A DNA stretch of 43,551 nt from Clostridia bacterium. GTDB lineage: Bacteria > Bacillota > Clostridia > Oscillospirales > CAG-272. The position numbers were made by a program, and so were the translations under genes. Shown piece after piece: positions 23,409 to 31,377 of this stretch. The notes beneath the pieces were generated by a model, which did no database searches, had not been told where the DNA came from, and was given only the letters and a program-made list of their open reading frames with translations. How positions within the stretch are numbered: the stretch's first letter is position 1; each line of letters starts with the position of its first letter. The stretch covers positions 1-43,551 of the forward strand of contig JAFTPF010000032.1 of NCBI GenBank assembly GCA_017463445.1, written 5' to 3'.

Positions 23409-24716
23409 TCAGCGGACGCGTCTCATTTTCGCGATAAAGAATCCATCGCTCCCCTTGCCGTTGGGGAACAGCGTGAGCATTCCATCTTGCGCAACGTGCC
23501 CACAGGCATCGATCGTTACCGTCTCAAACTCGGGATGTGCGGCGAGGAACCCCGTCACCACGTCCTCATTTTCGGCTCTCCTCAGCGTGCAGGTGGAGTA
23601 GACCAGCACGCCGCCCACTTTGACGTAAGGCGCAGATGCCGCAAGGATTGCCGCCTGCCGAGGGGGAAGCGCTTCCACCGAGGTCTTTTCCTTGTAGCGC
23701 AGATCGCTCTTCTTGGACAGCACGCCCAGGCCCGAGCAGGGTACGTCGCAGAGCACCCGATCCATCTTACCCACCAGCTCCGGGAGCGTGTTCGACGAAT
23801 CGTGCGCTTTCGCCTCAATGATGTCAATGCCCAGCCGCTTGGCACCGTCGGTGATCAGCGGGAGCTTGCTCTCGTGGAGGTCGAATGAGTGTACTTTACC
23901 TTGGTTTTCCATAGAAAGCGCAATGGAAAATGACTTTCCACCGGGGCAGGCGCACACGTCGGCGACTTCCAGCCCCGGCTTGGCATCGAGGATCAATGCC
24001 GCCATTTGAGAAGCGGCATCCTGCACGAAGCACTCGCCCGTGGAAAGGGCAGTCAGCGAGGACACGGGGCAGTTTTCGGTGAGCCGAATGGCATTTGCCA
24101 GACCGTCGATCCCCTCCCACTTGCAGGGAAGACTCTCGCCCAGCGCGTCACGGGTGGTTTTCAGCGTGTTCACTCTGAGCGTCAGCGGAGCGGTTACGTT
24201 TACCGCGTCGCAGAGGGCTTCCAGTTTGTCGGGATAATCCTTCTGCCACGACTGTAGGATCCACAGCGGGATCGAATGGCGAACCGACAACGCTTCGGGA
24301 GAGTTGCCCGCAGGGAAGGGAAGGTCATCTTTTTCCCGCACCGTCCGCCGCAGGATGGCGTTGATCAGCCCTTTCGTCCGTGCGGCGTAGCGGGCGGCGA
24401 GCTTGACTGTCTCGTTTACAGCCGCGCTGTCGGGGATGCGATCCAGCCAAAGGATCTGGTACATTCCCAGCCGCAGGAGGATCACCACGGGCAGATCCAG
24501 CCGTCCGATGGCTTTTCCCGTGTAGTGGGAAATGAGGTGATCCAGCGACAGCCGCCGTTCCACGGTTCCGTAGGTGAGAGCGGTGAGGAATGCCCGCTCT
24601 TCATCGGAGTAGGAGCCCCGCTCCACCTCTGCATCCAACGCAAGAGCGGCGAATTTTTTCTCTTTTTCAATTCGGGCAAGCAACTTGTAGGCGGCTTCAC
24701 GGATATTGGTGGGCAT
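23409..24716 (-). CDS. rsmB: 16S rRNA (cytosine(967)-C5)-methyltransferase RsmB
   Basis: RsmB uses SAM to methylate C967 of 16S rRNA. The 435-residue product has an N-terminal NusB-like helical RNA-binding domain (about 1-140), with REAAYKLLARIEKE and LMYQ/LWLDRIP-type helices. A Rossmann methyltransferase follows with motif I DVCACPGGKSFSIAL. Both catalytic cysteines are in place: Cys327 in CDVPCSGLG and Cys376 in VYSTCTL. The C-terminal FFIAKMRRV ending is typical. In Bacillota the gene commonly follows fmt, as it does here. A block of two palindromic repeats (24750-25004) now separates them, so rsmB may need its own promoter. AAGGAG precedes the ATG. Confidence 0.95.
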   Translation of the reverse strand: MPTNIREAAYKLLARIEKEKKFAALALDAEVERGSYSDEERAFLTALTYGTVERRLSLDHLISHYTGKAIGRLDLPVVILLRLGMYQILWLDRIPDSAAVNETVKLAARYAARTKGLINAILRRTVREKDDLPFPAGNSPEALSVRHSIPLWILQSWQKDYPDKLEALCDAVNVTAPLTLRVNTLKTTRDALGESLPCKWEGIDGLANAIRLTENCPVSSLTALSTGECFVQDAASQMAALILDAKPGLEVADVCACPGGKSFSIALSMENQGKVHSFDLHESKLPLITDGAKRLGIDIIEAKAHDSSNTLPELVGKMDRVLCDVPCSGLGVLSKKSDLRYKEKTSVEALPPRQAAILAASAPYVKVGGVLVYSTCTLRRAENEDVVTGFLAAHPEFETVTIDACGHVAQDGMLTLFPNGKGSDGFFIAKMRRVR

Positions 24717-24749
24717 AATTATAATTGGCTCCTTTTTCAGGGTATAGTT

Positions 24750-24868
24750 GTAGGGCGGGGGCTTGCTCCCGCCGTTTTCGAATGATTAATTCGATCAAAA
24801 ATTCTATGCTTGGATCAACAATTATGTGGGGAAACGCCGTTGACGGCGGGAGCAAGCCCCCGCCCTAC
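24750..24868. repeat. Palindromic repeat element with GTAGGGCGG ends (copy 2)
   Basis: The element has perfect 25 bp terminal inverted repeats at 24750-24774 and 24844-24868, each identical to positions 20274-20298. They begin GTAGGGCGGGGGCTTGCTCC. The 69 bp between them are AT-rich, unlike the interior of copy 1, and carry no supported gene. It lies in the fmt-rsmB interval next to a copy of the other repeat family. Confidence 0.85.
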
Positions 24869-24898
24869 GAGAATGATGCACTATAAGTACACCAACAT

Positions 24899-25004
24899 TT
24901 TCGCGCGGCAAGTATTTGCCGCGCTTTTCATAAAAGTTCTTGGAGGTGCAGGAACCTTCTTTCAAGAAGGTTCCTGCCGGGGTGTGGGGCAGAGCCCCAC
25001 ATAT
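24899..25004 (-). repeat. Three-hairpin dispersed repeat (copy in fmt-rsmB interval)
   Basis: Read on the minus strand it has hairpin 1 GTGGGGCTCTGCCCCAC, hairpin 2 CAGGAACCTTCTTGAAAG with AAGGTTCCTG, the linker CCAAGAACTTTTATGAAAAG, and hairpin 3 GCGCGGCAAATACTTGCCGC. Order, spacing and linker match 32462-32574, while the arms differ by paired changes that keep the stems intact. It lies where a read-through transcript from fmt would enter rsmB. Confidence 0.8.
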
Positions 25005-25006
25005 AA

Positions 25007-25936
25007 TTAGTTCCCCAAAAGATCGCCTACGGCGATCTTTTTTCCGTTCACAAAAGCGGCGGCGGACATACGGCCTTTGCCCTCGGGGAGGACTTCGGTG
25101 ATATGGAGGATGCCGCCTCCGGTAGCCACGGCGATTACGCCTTTGTCGGTGGAGAGGACGGTGCCGGGAGCCTTTGCGGTGGTCTCGGCAGAGACTTTAG
25201 AAGCCACGATCTTCAGCAATTTGCCGTTTAGTTTAGTAAACGCCAGCGGAATCGGAGAGAGTCCGCGGATCTGATCATGGAGCTCTTGTGCCGAGCGGGT
25301 GAAGTCCAGCAGGCAGTCGGACTTCTCGATCTTCGCCGCGTAGGTGGCAAGACTATCGTCTTGCTTGACGGGAGTGATCGTTCCCGCTTCCAGCCCCGTA
25401 AGGGTGGAGAGAATCAGATCGGCACCCACGGCGGAGAGCTTGTCGTGGATCGTCTCAAAATTGTCGTTCTCTGTGATCTCTACCTCTGCAACCTCCAGCA
25501 TATCGCCGGTGTCCAGCCCCTTCGCCATCTGCATGGTTGTGATGCCGGTGACCTTGTTGCCGTCCATGATGGCTCTCTGCATAGGTGCCGCGCCGCGATA
25601 GGCGGGCAGGAGCGATCCGTGGACGTTGATGCAACCGTATTTCGGAAAATTCAGCAGATACTCGGGCAGGATCTTGCCGTATGCAACGACAACGATGGCA
25701 TCGGGGCGAAGCTCGGTGAGATCGGGCAGGAATGCCCCGTCCTTGAGAGTCGCGGGCTGGCGTACCTCGATGCCCAGCTCCATGGCCGCCGCCTTTACAG
25801 GAGTAGGATGCAGCTGCATCCCGCGTCCCTTGGGCTTGTCGGGCTGGGAGACCACGCAGACTACATCGTGTGCCGATGCCAGCGCGCGAAGGGTAGGGAT
25901 GGCGAAGTCAGGCGTTCCCATAAAGATCAGCCGCAT
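25007..25936 (-). CDS. fmt: Methionyl-tRNA formyltransferase
   Basis: Fmt transfers a formyl group from 10-formyl-tetrahydrofolate to initiator Met-tRNA. The 309-residue product starts MRLIFMGTPDFAIPTLRAL. It has the folate-site signature NVHGSLLPAYRGAAPMQRAI (His near residue 106), and TGITTMQMAKGLDTGDML with the catalytic Asp. A C-terminal OB-like domain recognises the tRNA (LSPIPLAFTKLNGKLLKI). The ATG overlaps the def stop by one base (TGATG), so fmt and def are translated from one message. The last codons form a hairpin (25017-25043). Confidence 0.97.
   Translation of the reverse strand: MRLIFMGTPDFAIPTLRALASAHDVVCVVSQPDKPKGRGMQLHPTPVKAAAMELGIEVRQPATLKDGAFLPDLTELRPDAIVVVAYGKILPEYLLNFPKYGCINVHGSLLPAYRGAAPMQRAIMDGNKVTGITTMQMAKGLDTGDMLEVAEVEITENDNFETIHDKLSAVGADLILSTLTGLEAGTITPVKQDDSLATYAAKIEKSDCLLDFTRSAQELHDQIRGLSPIPLAFTKLNGKLLKIVASKVSAETTAKAPGTVLSTDKGVIAVATGGGILHITEVLPEGKGRMSAAAFVNGKKIAVGDLLGN
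25017..25043. other. Hairpin inside the last codons of fmt
   Basis: AAAAGATCGCC and GGCGATCTTTT pair perfectly around TAC. On the plus strand six T follow, which would be a good terminator, but no plus-strand gene leads into it. On the minus strand the tail is TTTTGGGG, so termination of fmt there is doubtful. Confidence 0.5.
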
Positions 25937-26421
25937 CAGTCGTCCTCCATCATTTCCTCGATCTCGTCACGGGTGAGCATGCGGTCTGCCACGTCGGGGT
26001 AGAGAATGCCATCCAGATGATCCAGCTCGTGGCAGAAGCAGCGGGCGGTAAGCCCTGTTCCGGTGACACGGAAGCGCTCGCCGCGGCGGTTGGTCGCCTC
26101 TACGGTGACGGTGTCGGGACGGGTGCAGATGCCCCATCTGCCGGGCAGGGAAAGGCATCCCTCGTGACCGGTCTGGGAACCGCTTTGTTCCACGATCACG
26201 GGATTGATCAGCTCGATGAGATTGCCGGGTTCGGTCTCTACAACCACTACGCGGCGGAGCACGCCCACTTGGGGAGCGGCAAGACCCACGCCGCCGGATT
26301 TATGGAGCGTGGCGATCATATCGTCCAGCAGGATCTGGATGCGGGGGGTGATCGCATCTACTTTGCGAGAGGTTTTCCGAAGAATGGGATCGTCTTCGGT
26401 GAGAATTTTCAGTATAGCCAT
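25936..26421 (-). CDS. def: Peptide deformylase
   Basis: Def removes the N-formyl group from nascent proteins using a metal ion, normally Fe2+. The 161-residue protein has all three family motifs: GVGLAAPQVG (residues 44-53), EGCLSLPG with the Cys metal ligand, and the HExxH helix as CHELDHLDGIL (His at about 130 and 134, Glu at 131). This is the short, type-1-like form. It lies between priA (24 nt gap) and fmt (one-base overlap), a usual arrangement in Bacillota that couples the genes for adding and removing formyl groups. Confidence 0.96.
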   Translation of the reverse strand: MAILKILTEDDPILRKTSRKVDAITPRIQILLDDMIATLHKSGGVGLAAPQVGVLRRVVVVETEPGNLIELINPVIVEQSGSQTGHEGCLSLPGRWGICTRPDTVTVEATNRRGERFRVTGTGLTARCFCHELDHLDGILYPDVADRMLTRDEIEEMMEDD

Positions 26422-26445
26422 GGGAATATCTCCTTTTCATTGGAA

Positions 26446-28914
26446 TCAAACCGTGGCGGGATTGAGATCCACGGTCATGGTAACTTTTTTCGCGCTGCTG
26501 CCCGAGAATTCCCGAAGCAACTGAGCGAGCAATGCGCGAGTGCGCTGATTGTTTTTGCATTTTAAGATCATCCGCATCCGATAGGTCTCGTTGACCTTGT
26601 ACACGGGTGCCTCGAAGGGACCGAAGACTACCATCGGAACGTCCTTATATTCGCCCGACAGAAGCTCCTTCAGCCGATTTGCCAGCGTGACAGTGGTGTT
26701 TTGCAGCATCCCCTCGTCGGGGCAGGCGAGGGTGAGAAGCGCCAGATCGCAGTAAGGAGGGAAGGTCAGCGCCTTTCGCAGGGCGATCTCTCGCTCGTAG
26801 AAGCTGACGTAGTCCTGCGTTGCCGCCAGGGTCAGTACGGGATGATCGGGGGAGTAGGTCTGGATGATGGCTCTGCCGGGAGTCTCGCCTCTACCTGCCC
26901 GTCCCACCACTTGGGTGAGTAGGGCGAAGGTGCGCTCGCTCGCTCTGTAATCGTCGGTGTAGAGGGAATTGTCCGCCGACAGCACGCCTACCAGCGTAAC
27001 TTTGGGGAAATCGTGTCCCTTGGTCACCATCTGGGTGCCGATGAGAATGTCCGATTTGCCGCCTCTGAAATCCTCCAGCATCTGGTCGTAAGAGAACTTC
27101 GCCGCGGTGGTGTCGGCGTCCATCCGCAGGAGTTTCGCCTCAGGGAAGCGCTCCCCAATCTCCTCCTCCGCTTTTTGGGTTCCGAATCCCATATATTGGA
27201 AGGAATCCGCGCCGCATTCGGGACATTTTGTGGGAACGCTCTCCTGATAGCCGCAGTAGTGACAGCTAAGATAAGGCGCGCGGTGATGCTTATCTCTGTT
27301 GTGGCGAGTCAGCGATACCGAGCAGTGGGGGCAGAGAACCACTTTACCGCAGAGCGGACAAGAGAGGAAGTTGTTATATCCCCGCCGATTGACAAAGAGG
27401 ATGGACTGCTCGCCGTTGGCAAGCGTCTGTGCCAGCCCGTCGGCAAGGATACTGCCCACGGGAGAGGGAGTGCCGCTACCGCTGTCCAGCCGCAGATCGC
27501 AGATCACCGTCTCGGGAAGATGGGCGCCCCCAAAACGTCCCTTCAGCTCGACCAGCGTGTATCTGCCTTGTTTGGCTTTGTAATAGCTCTCCACCGACGG
27601 CGTTGCCGAAGCCAGGAGCATCAGCGATTTGTGATAGTTGCATCTAAACCGCGCAATGTCCCGCGCGTGATAGCGGGGGGATTGCTCGGATTTGTAGGTG
27701 TGTTCGTGTTCCTCGTCCAGCACGATCATGCCAAGATTGGGGAAGGGGGCGAAGACTGCCGAGCGGGTGCCGATGCACAGATCGATCTCGCCTGCACGGA
27801 TTTTCCGCCAAGCATCGAATCGCTCGCCTTGGGACAGTCCCGAGTGGATCACCGCCACCCGATCCTTGTAGAAGGAGCAGAAGATGGAGACTGTCTGAGG
27901 GGTCAGCGCGATCTCGGGGATCAGCAGAATCACCTGCCTGCCTTCCTCCAGCACGCGGTCGATGGCGGTCTTGATGACCATGGTTTTTCCGCTTCCCGTG
28001 ATGCCGTGGAGCAGGACGGCACGGGGCTCACCTGAGGTGATCTGCTCTTCGATGGTAGAAAGCGCACTCGCCTGTTCCTCGGTCAGCCTGACCTCGGGTG
28101 CGTTCGAGGTGCTTGCGGTTTGGTAAGGATTTCGGTGTAATTCCTGCCGCTTCACGGTAATCAGCCGCCGCTGCTTCAGTGCTTTCACCTGTGCGGAGGT
28201 AGTCTTCAGTTCCTGCTTGACTACCGAGAAGGGAACGCTGCCGTTCTGTTCCAGATAGGTCAGGAGTGCCAGCTGGCGTTCGCCCTTCAGCCTGCCTTTT
28301 CCCGACTTGGCGGCTTCGATCCGCTCTTTGTCGTCGGTGAGGGTGAGGATCTCCTCGTAGACGATGTTGGTGGCTTCCTTGAGCTTCGTTTGCCGCTCGA
28401 TATAGCCGTCCTTGGTGAGCGCGTGGAGGATGCCCGAGATCTCGTCACCGTAGCTTGCTTTGAGGGTCTCAAATCCGATGCCCGGCGTGCGGAGGATGTC
28501 GGCGAAAACGAAGCGCACGGCAGGAGAGAGGGAAGCGGATTCTGCCGCATCTTTCAGGGGATAGTAGCGCTCCGCTACGGGAGTCAGTGCGGCGGGAGGC
28601 AGGATGGTGCGGATGGCGTCGCCCACAGTGCAGAAGGTCTGCTCTTTGATGAACAGTGCCAGCCGCATCTCCTCATCGGTGAGAAAGATATCCTCTCTTG
28701 CCGAGAGAATCGGCTTGAAGCGGTCGATCTCTTCCGCCGAGCCGATGCCCCAGACCACGGCAGTCATCTTGCGGTTCGCCTTTCCGAAGGGAACCAGTAC
28801 GATCTGTCCCGCGCGGATGCGCCTCGTAAGCTCGGGAGGAATATAATATTCATACGGGCGGTCGATGGCATAGGTAGTCCCCATCAGATAGACCCGTGCG
28901 GTAGTAAAAGCCAT
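26446..28914 (-). CDS. priA: Primosomal protein N' (replication restart helicase PriA)
   Basis: PriA recognises stalled replication forks and starts reloading of the replicative helicase. The 822-residue protein has the N-terminal 3'-DNA-binding domain, then a superfamily 2 helicase with Walker A LLHGITGSGKTMV (around residues 300-312) and Walker B as VLDEEHEHTYK. Two zinc-binding Cys clusters occupy about 515-565 (CPLCGKVVLCPHC and CHYCGYQESVPTKCPEC). Motif VGRAGRGETPGRAIIQT follows. The ATG has GGAGG 10 nt upstream. An intrinsic terminator sits between rpoZ and this gene, so it may be partly uncoupled from the upstream operon. Confidence 0.97.
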   Translation of the reverse strand: MAFTTARVYLMGTTYAIDRPYEYYIPPELTRRIRAGQIVLVPFGKANRKMTAVVWGIGSAEEIDRFKPILSAREDIFLTDEEMRLALFIKEQTFCTVGDAIRTILPPAALTPVAERYYPLKDAAESASLSPAVRFVFADILRTPGIGFETLKASYGDEISGILHALTKDGYIERQTKLKEATNIVYEEILTLTDDKERIEAAKSGKGRLKGERQLALLTYLEQNGSVPFSVVKQELKTTSAQVKALKQRRLITVKRQELHRNPYQTASTSNAPEVRLTEEQASALSTIEEQITSGEPRAVLLHGITGSGKTMVIKTAIDRVLEEGRQVILLIPEIALTPQTVSIFCSFYKDRVAVIHSGLSQGERFDAWRKIRAGEIDLCIGTRSAVFAPFPNLGMIVLDEEHEHTYKSEQSPRYHARDIARFRCNYHKSLMLLASATPSVESYYKAKQGRYTLVELKGRFGGAHLPETVICDLRLDSGSGTPSPVGSILADGLAQTLANGEQSILFVNRRGYNNFLSCPLCGKVVLCPHCSVSLTRHNRDKHHRAPYLSCHYCGYQESVPTKCPECGADSFQYMGFGTQKAEEEIGERFPEAKLLRMDADTTAAKFSYDQMLEDFRGGKSDILIGTQMVTKGHDFPKVTLVGVLSADNSLYTDDYRASERTFALLTQVVGRAGRGETPGRAIIQTYSPDHPVLTLAATQDYVSFYEREIALRKALTFPPYCDLALLTLACPDEGMLQNTTVTLANRLKELLSGEYKDVPMVVFGPFEAPVYKVNETYRMRMILKCKNNQRTRALLAQLLREFSGSSAKKVTMTVDLNPATV

Positions 28915-28954
28915 TGGCGGGACCTCCTTTCAAGCGGTTTTACGGATGAAAAAC

Positions 28955-28984
28955 AACGATTCGGACCGTAGGATCCGAATCGTT
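28955..28984 (-). terminator. Intrinsic terminator or attenuator between rpoZ and priA
   Basis: On the minus strand AACGATTCGGA (28984-28974) pairs perfectly with TCCGAATCGTT (28965-28955) around an 8-nt loop, followed by GTTTTTC. It starts 15 nt after the rpoZ stop inside an otherwise continuous operon, so it probably reduces expression of the priA-def-fmt part. Confidence 0.8.
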
Positions 28985-28998
28985 CAGAAATGCAGACC

Positions 28999-29322
28999 TC
29001 AGTCGGCGACGGTCTCTGCAGCCGCTTCAGTGGCGGTATCATCTGCGACGGTACCGTCGGAATTGGGCGCGTTGGAGATCACGAAATCGCCTGCGTGCAG
29101 ACGGCGGATAGCGGTCTTGACTGCCTTATCATCCCGGTATTCCTTGGGGATCAGGGCAGAGAGGGGCTTATCGGTCTCCTTGCGCAGAAGCATCTGCTCG
29201 GCTCTTTCCCGCTGAGCAATGTATTCGTCGGTGACCATACGGGCGCTTTTGGCGGTAGCCAGCACCAGCGTGAAACGGTTATATTTACCTTGGGTGAGTT
29301 CTTCAACAGAGGGTTTGATCAT
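28999..29322 (-). CDS. rpoZ: DNA-directed RNA polymerase subunit omega
   Basis: Omega wraps the C-terminal tail of beta-prime and assists RNA polymerase assembly. The 107-residue product has the family start MIKPSVEELTQGKYNRFTLV and the core LATAKSARMV, then KPLSALIPKEYRDDKAVKTA and AIRRLHAGDFVI. The last 20 or so residues are an Ala/Thr/Asp/Glu-rich tail that looks unstructured. It lies directly after gmk in the classical yicC-remA-gmk-rpoZ order, which supports the call. Confidence 0.95.
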   Translation of the reverse strand: MIKPSVEELTQGKYNRFTLVLATAKSARMVTDEYIAQRERAEQMLLRKETDKPLSALIPKEYRDDKAVKTAIRRLHAGDFVISNAPNSDGTVADDTATEAAAETVAD

Positions 29323-29358
29323 AATAGTGTACTCCTTGTGTATTGCGTATATGCGAAT

Positions 29359-29979
29359 TTAGTCTGCCATAAAGTCGGCAGGGATGTGAAGATTACGGGC
29401 AGTGCGGTGCTTTTCTGCGTCCACGATGGAAATAATCTGCAGAGCAGCCTCGTCGCTGGCACCGTCCTCGTTGATCACGATGTAATCGTAGCTTGCGAAA
29501 TTACCGACCTCGCGCTTTGCTTGCTCCAGACGCTTTAGGATATCATCCTCGGTGTTGGTGCCCCTGCCACGCAAGCGAGCTTCCAGGGTCTTATAATCGG
29601 GAGGAAGCAGAAGAACGGTGACGGCGTCGGGGACCAATTTCTTGACCTTCATTGCGCCTACCACTTCGATCTCCAAAATGACGTTGATGCCTTCTGCCAG
29701 CATAGCGTCTACCCTCTCTCTGGGGGTGCCGTAATAATTTCCTACGTATTCGGCATATTCCAGCATCTGACCGTTCTCGATCTTCTGCTCGAACTGTGTT
29801 CTGGTCACGAAGTGATACTGTACGCCGTCCACCTCACCCTTGCGAGGTGTGCGGGTGGTTGCGGAGACCGACAGCGCGTAGTCGTCCGACCGTGCCAGAA
29901 TGTTGCTGACCACCGTGCCCTTGCCCGTTCCGGCGGGACCGGAGATCACCAGTAATATGCCTTTGTCCGTTAAGTCCAT
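29359..29979 (-). CDS. gmk: Guanylate kinase
   Basis: Gmk phosphorylates GMP to GDP with ATP and feeds GTP and (p)ppGpp pools. The 206-residue protein has the P-loop ISGPAGTGKGTVV (residues 12-24) and the GMP-binding signature SATTRTPRKGEVDGVQYHFV. FLLPPD-type (VLLLPPDYKTLEARL) and RGRGTNTEDDILKRL segments of the lid follow. It is preceded by remA with a 13 nt gap and followed by rpoZ. The P-loop has GPAGTGKGT where GPSGVGKGT is more common, a conservative change. Confidence 0.97.
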   Translation of the reverse strand: MDLTDKGILLVISGPAGTGKGTVVSNILARSDDYALSVSATTRTPRKGEVDGVQYHFVTRTQFEQKIENGQMLEYAEYVGNYYGTPRERVDAMLAEGINVILEIEVVGAMKVKKLVPDAVTVLLLPPDYKTLEARLRGRGTNTEDDILKRLEQAKREVGNFASYDYIVINEDGASDEAALQIISIVDAEKHRTARNLHIPADFMAD

Positions 29980-29992
29980 AATTCCTCCAAAT

Positions 29993-30232
29993 TTAACTAT
30001 CTTGATTTAACAACATCTCCAGCGCCTCAGGCTCCAGAGAGGATATGATCACATGGCGGCTGTCGGTGACGATCACCGAGCGGGTCTTTTTGCCGCAGGA
30101 CACGTCGATGAGACAGCCTGCGTCTCTGGCGTCCTGTACCATACGTTTAATGGGAGCGGCATCGGGGGAAGCTACGGTAACGATCCTGTTTGCCGCTACC
30201 AGATTGCCGTAGCCTACGTTGATAAACTTCAT
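29993..30232 (-). CDS. remA: RemA-like DNA-binding regulator (DUF370)
   Basis: In Bacillus subtilis RemA binds DNA repeats and activates biofilm matrix and osmoprotection genes. The 79-residue product shows the family pattern FINVGYGNLVAANRIVTVAS, PDAAPIKRMVQDARDAG, DVSCGKKTRSVIVTDSRHVI and a short tail. It starts 3 nt after the yicC stop, with GGAG inside the end of yicC as its ribosome site, and precedes gmk. This order is conserved in Bacillota and suggests a housekeeping role. Targets in this organism are not visible. Confidence 0.92.
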   Translation of the reverse strand: MKFINVGYGNLVAANRIVTVASPDAAPIKRMVQDARDAGCLIDVSCGKKTRSVIVTDSRHVIISSLEPEALEMLLNQDS

Positions 30233-30235
30233 TGA

Positions 30236-31120
30236 TTACTCCAGATTCTGGATCTGCTCGCGGATCTTCTCCAGCTCGCTCTTCATTTCTACCACCACTT
30301 TGGCGATGTCCGCATCGATGCACTTGGAGCCGATGGTGTTGGTCTCGCGGTTCATCTCCTGCAGGAGGAAGTCCAGCTTTCTGCCGATGGGTTCGTCAGA
30401 TTCAAAGATCTCGTCGAAGGTGACGAAGTGGGAAGAGAGGCGCACCAGCTCCTCGTCGATGGCGACCTTGTCGGTGTAGATAGCGCATTCGGTCAGGATG
30501 CGGTTTTCGTCGATTTCAACAGACAGATCACCGATGATCTGACGGATCCGCGCCAGGAACTTGTCGTGATAGCCCGCTACCGATCGGCGGCTTGCCTCGG
30601 CGACCACGGCGACCAGCTCCATCAGACGAGCTTTCTTCTGCATCAGATCGACCTTCAGACGCTCGCCCTCGGCGGCGCGCTGCGAAAGAAATCCCGCAAT
30701 CGCTTCATCCAGGAAGGGAACTATCTCCGCCCATACGGCTTCCATGTCCACCTCGGGACGCTCCACGGTGAAGATCTCCTTGTTCTGTGCTACCTGCATG
30801 ACCGAAATGTCATCCCGCAGATCGTAGCGCTCCTTCAGCGTGTTCAGCACCGCAAGGTAATTCTCCAGATAAGGGCGGTCCAGTGCCAGATGGGTGTCGG
30901 GCGAACCGACCTGATCGATGCCCACGTAGACTTCTACTTTACCACGGGTCATCGCAGCGGAGATCTTCGCCTTGACCTTTTCCTCCAGGAATGAGTAGGG
31001 GCGGGAGATCTTAACGGTAGGATCCAAGTAACGGCTGTTGACGCTCTTCAGTTCTACCGTGATATTCTTGTTGTTGATGGTACCGGCAGCTCTGCCGAAC
31101 GCGGTCATACTGTTTGCCAT
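30236..31120 (-). CDS. yicC: YicC/YloC family endoribonuclease-like protein
   Basis: YicC-family proteins are conserved and some act as endoribonucleases on small RNAs or structured RNA. The 294-residue product has the N-terminal signature SMTAFGRAAGTINNKNITVE and LKSVNSRYLDPTVKI. The C-terminal signature, with SSHFVTFDEIFESDEPIGRK, LDFLLQEMNRETNTIGSKC and an alpha-helical end, completes it. ATG 31120 has GGAGG directly upstream. An open frame extends to 31249 but lies upstream of the promoter. It is the first gene of the operon running to at least fmt. Confidence 0.95.
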   Translation of the reverse strand: MANSMTAFGRAAGTINNKNITVELKSVNSRYLDPTVKISRPYSFLEEKVKAKISAAMTRGKVEVYVGIDQVGSPDTHLALDRPYLENYLAVLNTLKERYDLRDDISVMQVAQNKEIFTVERPEVDMEAVWAEIVPFLDEAIAGFLSQRAAEGERLKVDLMQKKARLMELVAVVAEASRRSVAGYHDKFLARIRQIIGDLSVEIDENRILTECAIYTDKVAIDEELVRLSSHFVTFDEIFESDEPIGRKLDFLLQEMNRETNTIGSKCIDADIAKVVVEMKSELEKIREQIQNLE

Positions 31121-31150
31121 AATACCTCCGATAATTTCCCATTTAGTATT

Positions 31151-31179
31151 ATTATGCCATAGATTTTCTCGCTTGTCAA
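31151..31179 (-). promoter_or_regulatory. Promoter of the yicC-remA-gmk-rpoZ operon
   Basis: On the minus strand TTGACA (31179-31174), 17 bp, CATAAT (31156-31151). It diverges from the asd promoter, with 63 bp between the two -35 boxes. Confidence 0.85.
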
Positions 31180-31242
31180 GATTACAGAGAAAAAAAGAAG
31201 ATTTTTTGTGAAATATTCTTTTGACCGAAATCGAAAAAGGGA

Positions 31243-31271
31243 TTGACAAACCGACGATTCAATGTTATAAT
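31243..31271 (+). promoter_or_regulatory. Consensus promoter of asd
   Basis: TTGACA (31243-31248), 17 bp, TATAAT (31266-31271), a perfect sigma-A consensus with ideal spacing. Transcription starts near 31278, so the leader before the chosen start at 31378 is about 100 nt. It contains a possible long-range stem: GGATTTCCCG (31301-31310) with CGGGAAATTC (31340-31349). Confidence 0.9.
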
Positions 31272-31377
31272 GAATCAATCGTTTTTTTCTGTAAACGAAT
31301 GGATTTCCCGATTCAAATCAAAAATATTTCGCCAAGATGCGGGAAATTCGATGAATATTTGTTTTGAGGTGAATATT

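Noticed and set aside
24717-25006. CRISPR-like array in the fmt-rsmB gap
   Set aside because: The repeats are inverted, of different lengths and not regularly spaced. They are palindromic elements, and no cas genes are present.
31272-31377. Lysine riboswitch in the asd leader
   Set aside because: The leader is only about 100 nt and lacks the five-way junction and conserved elements of the L-box. Only a single long-range stem is seen.
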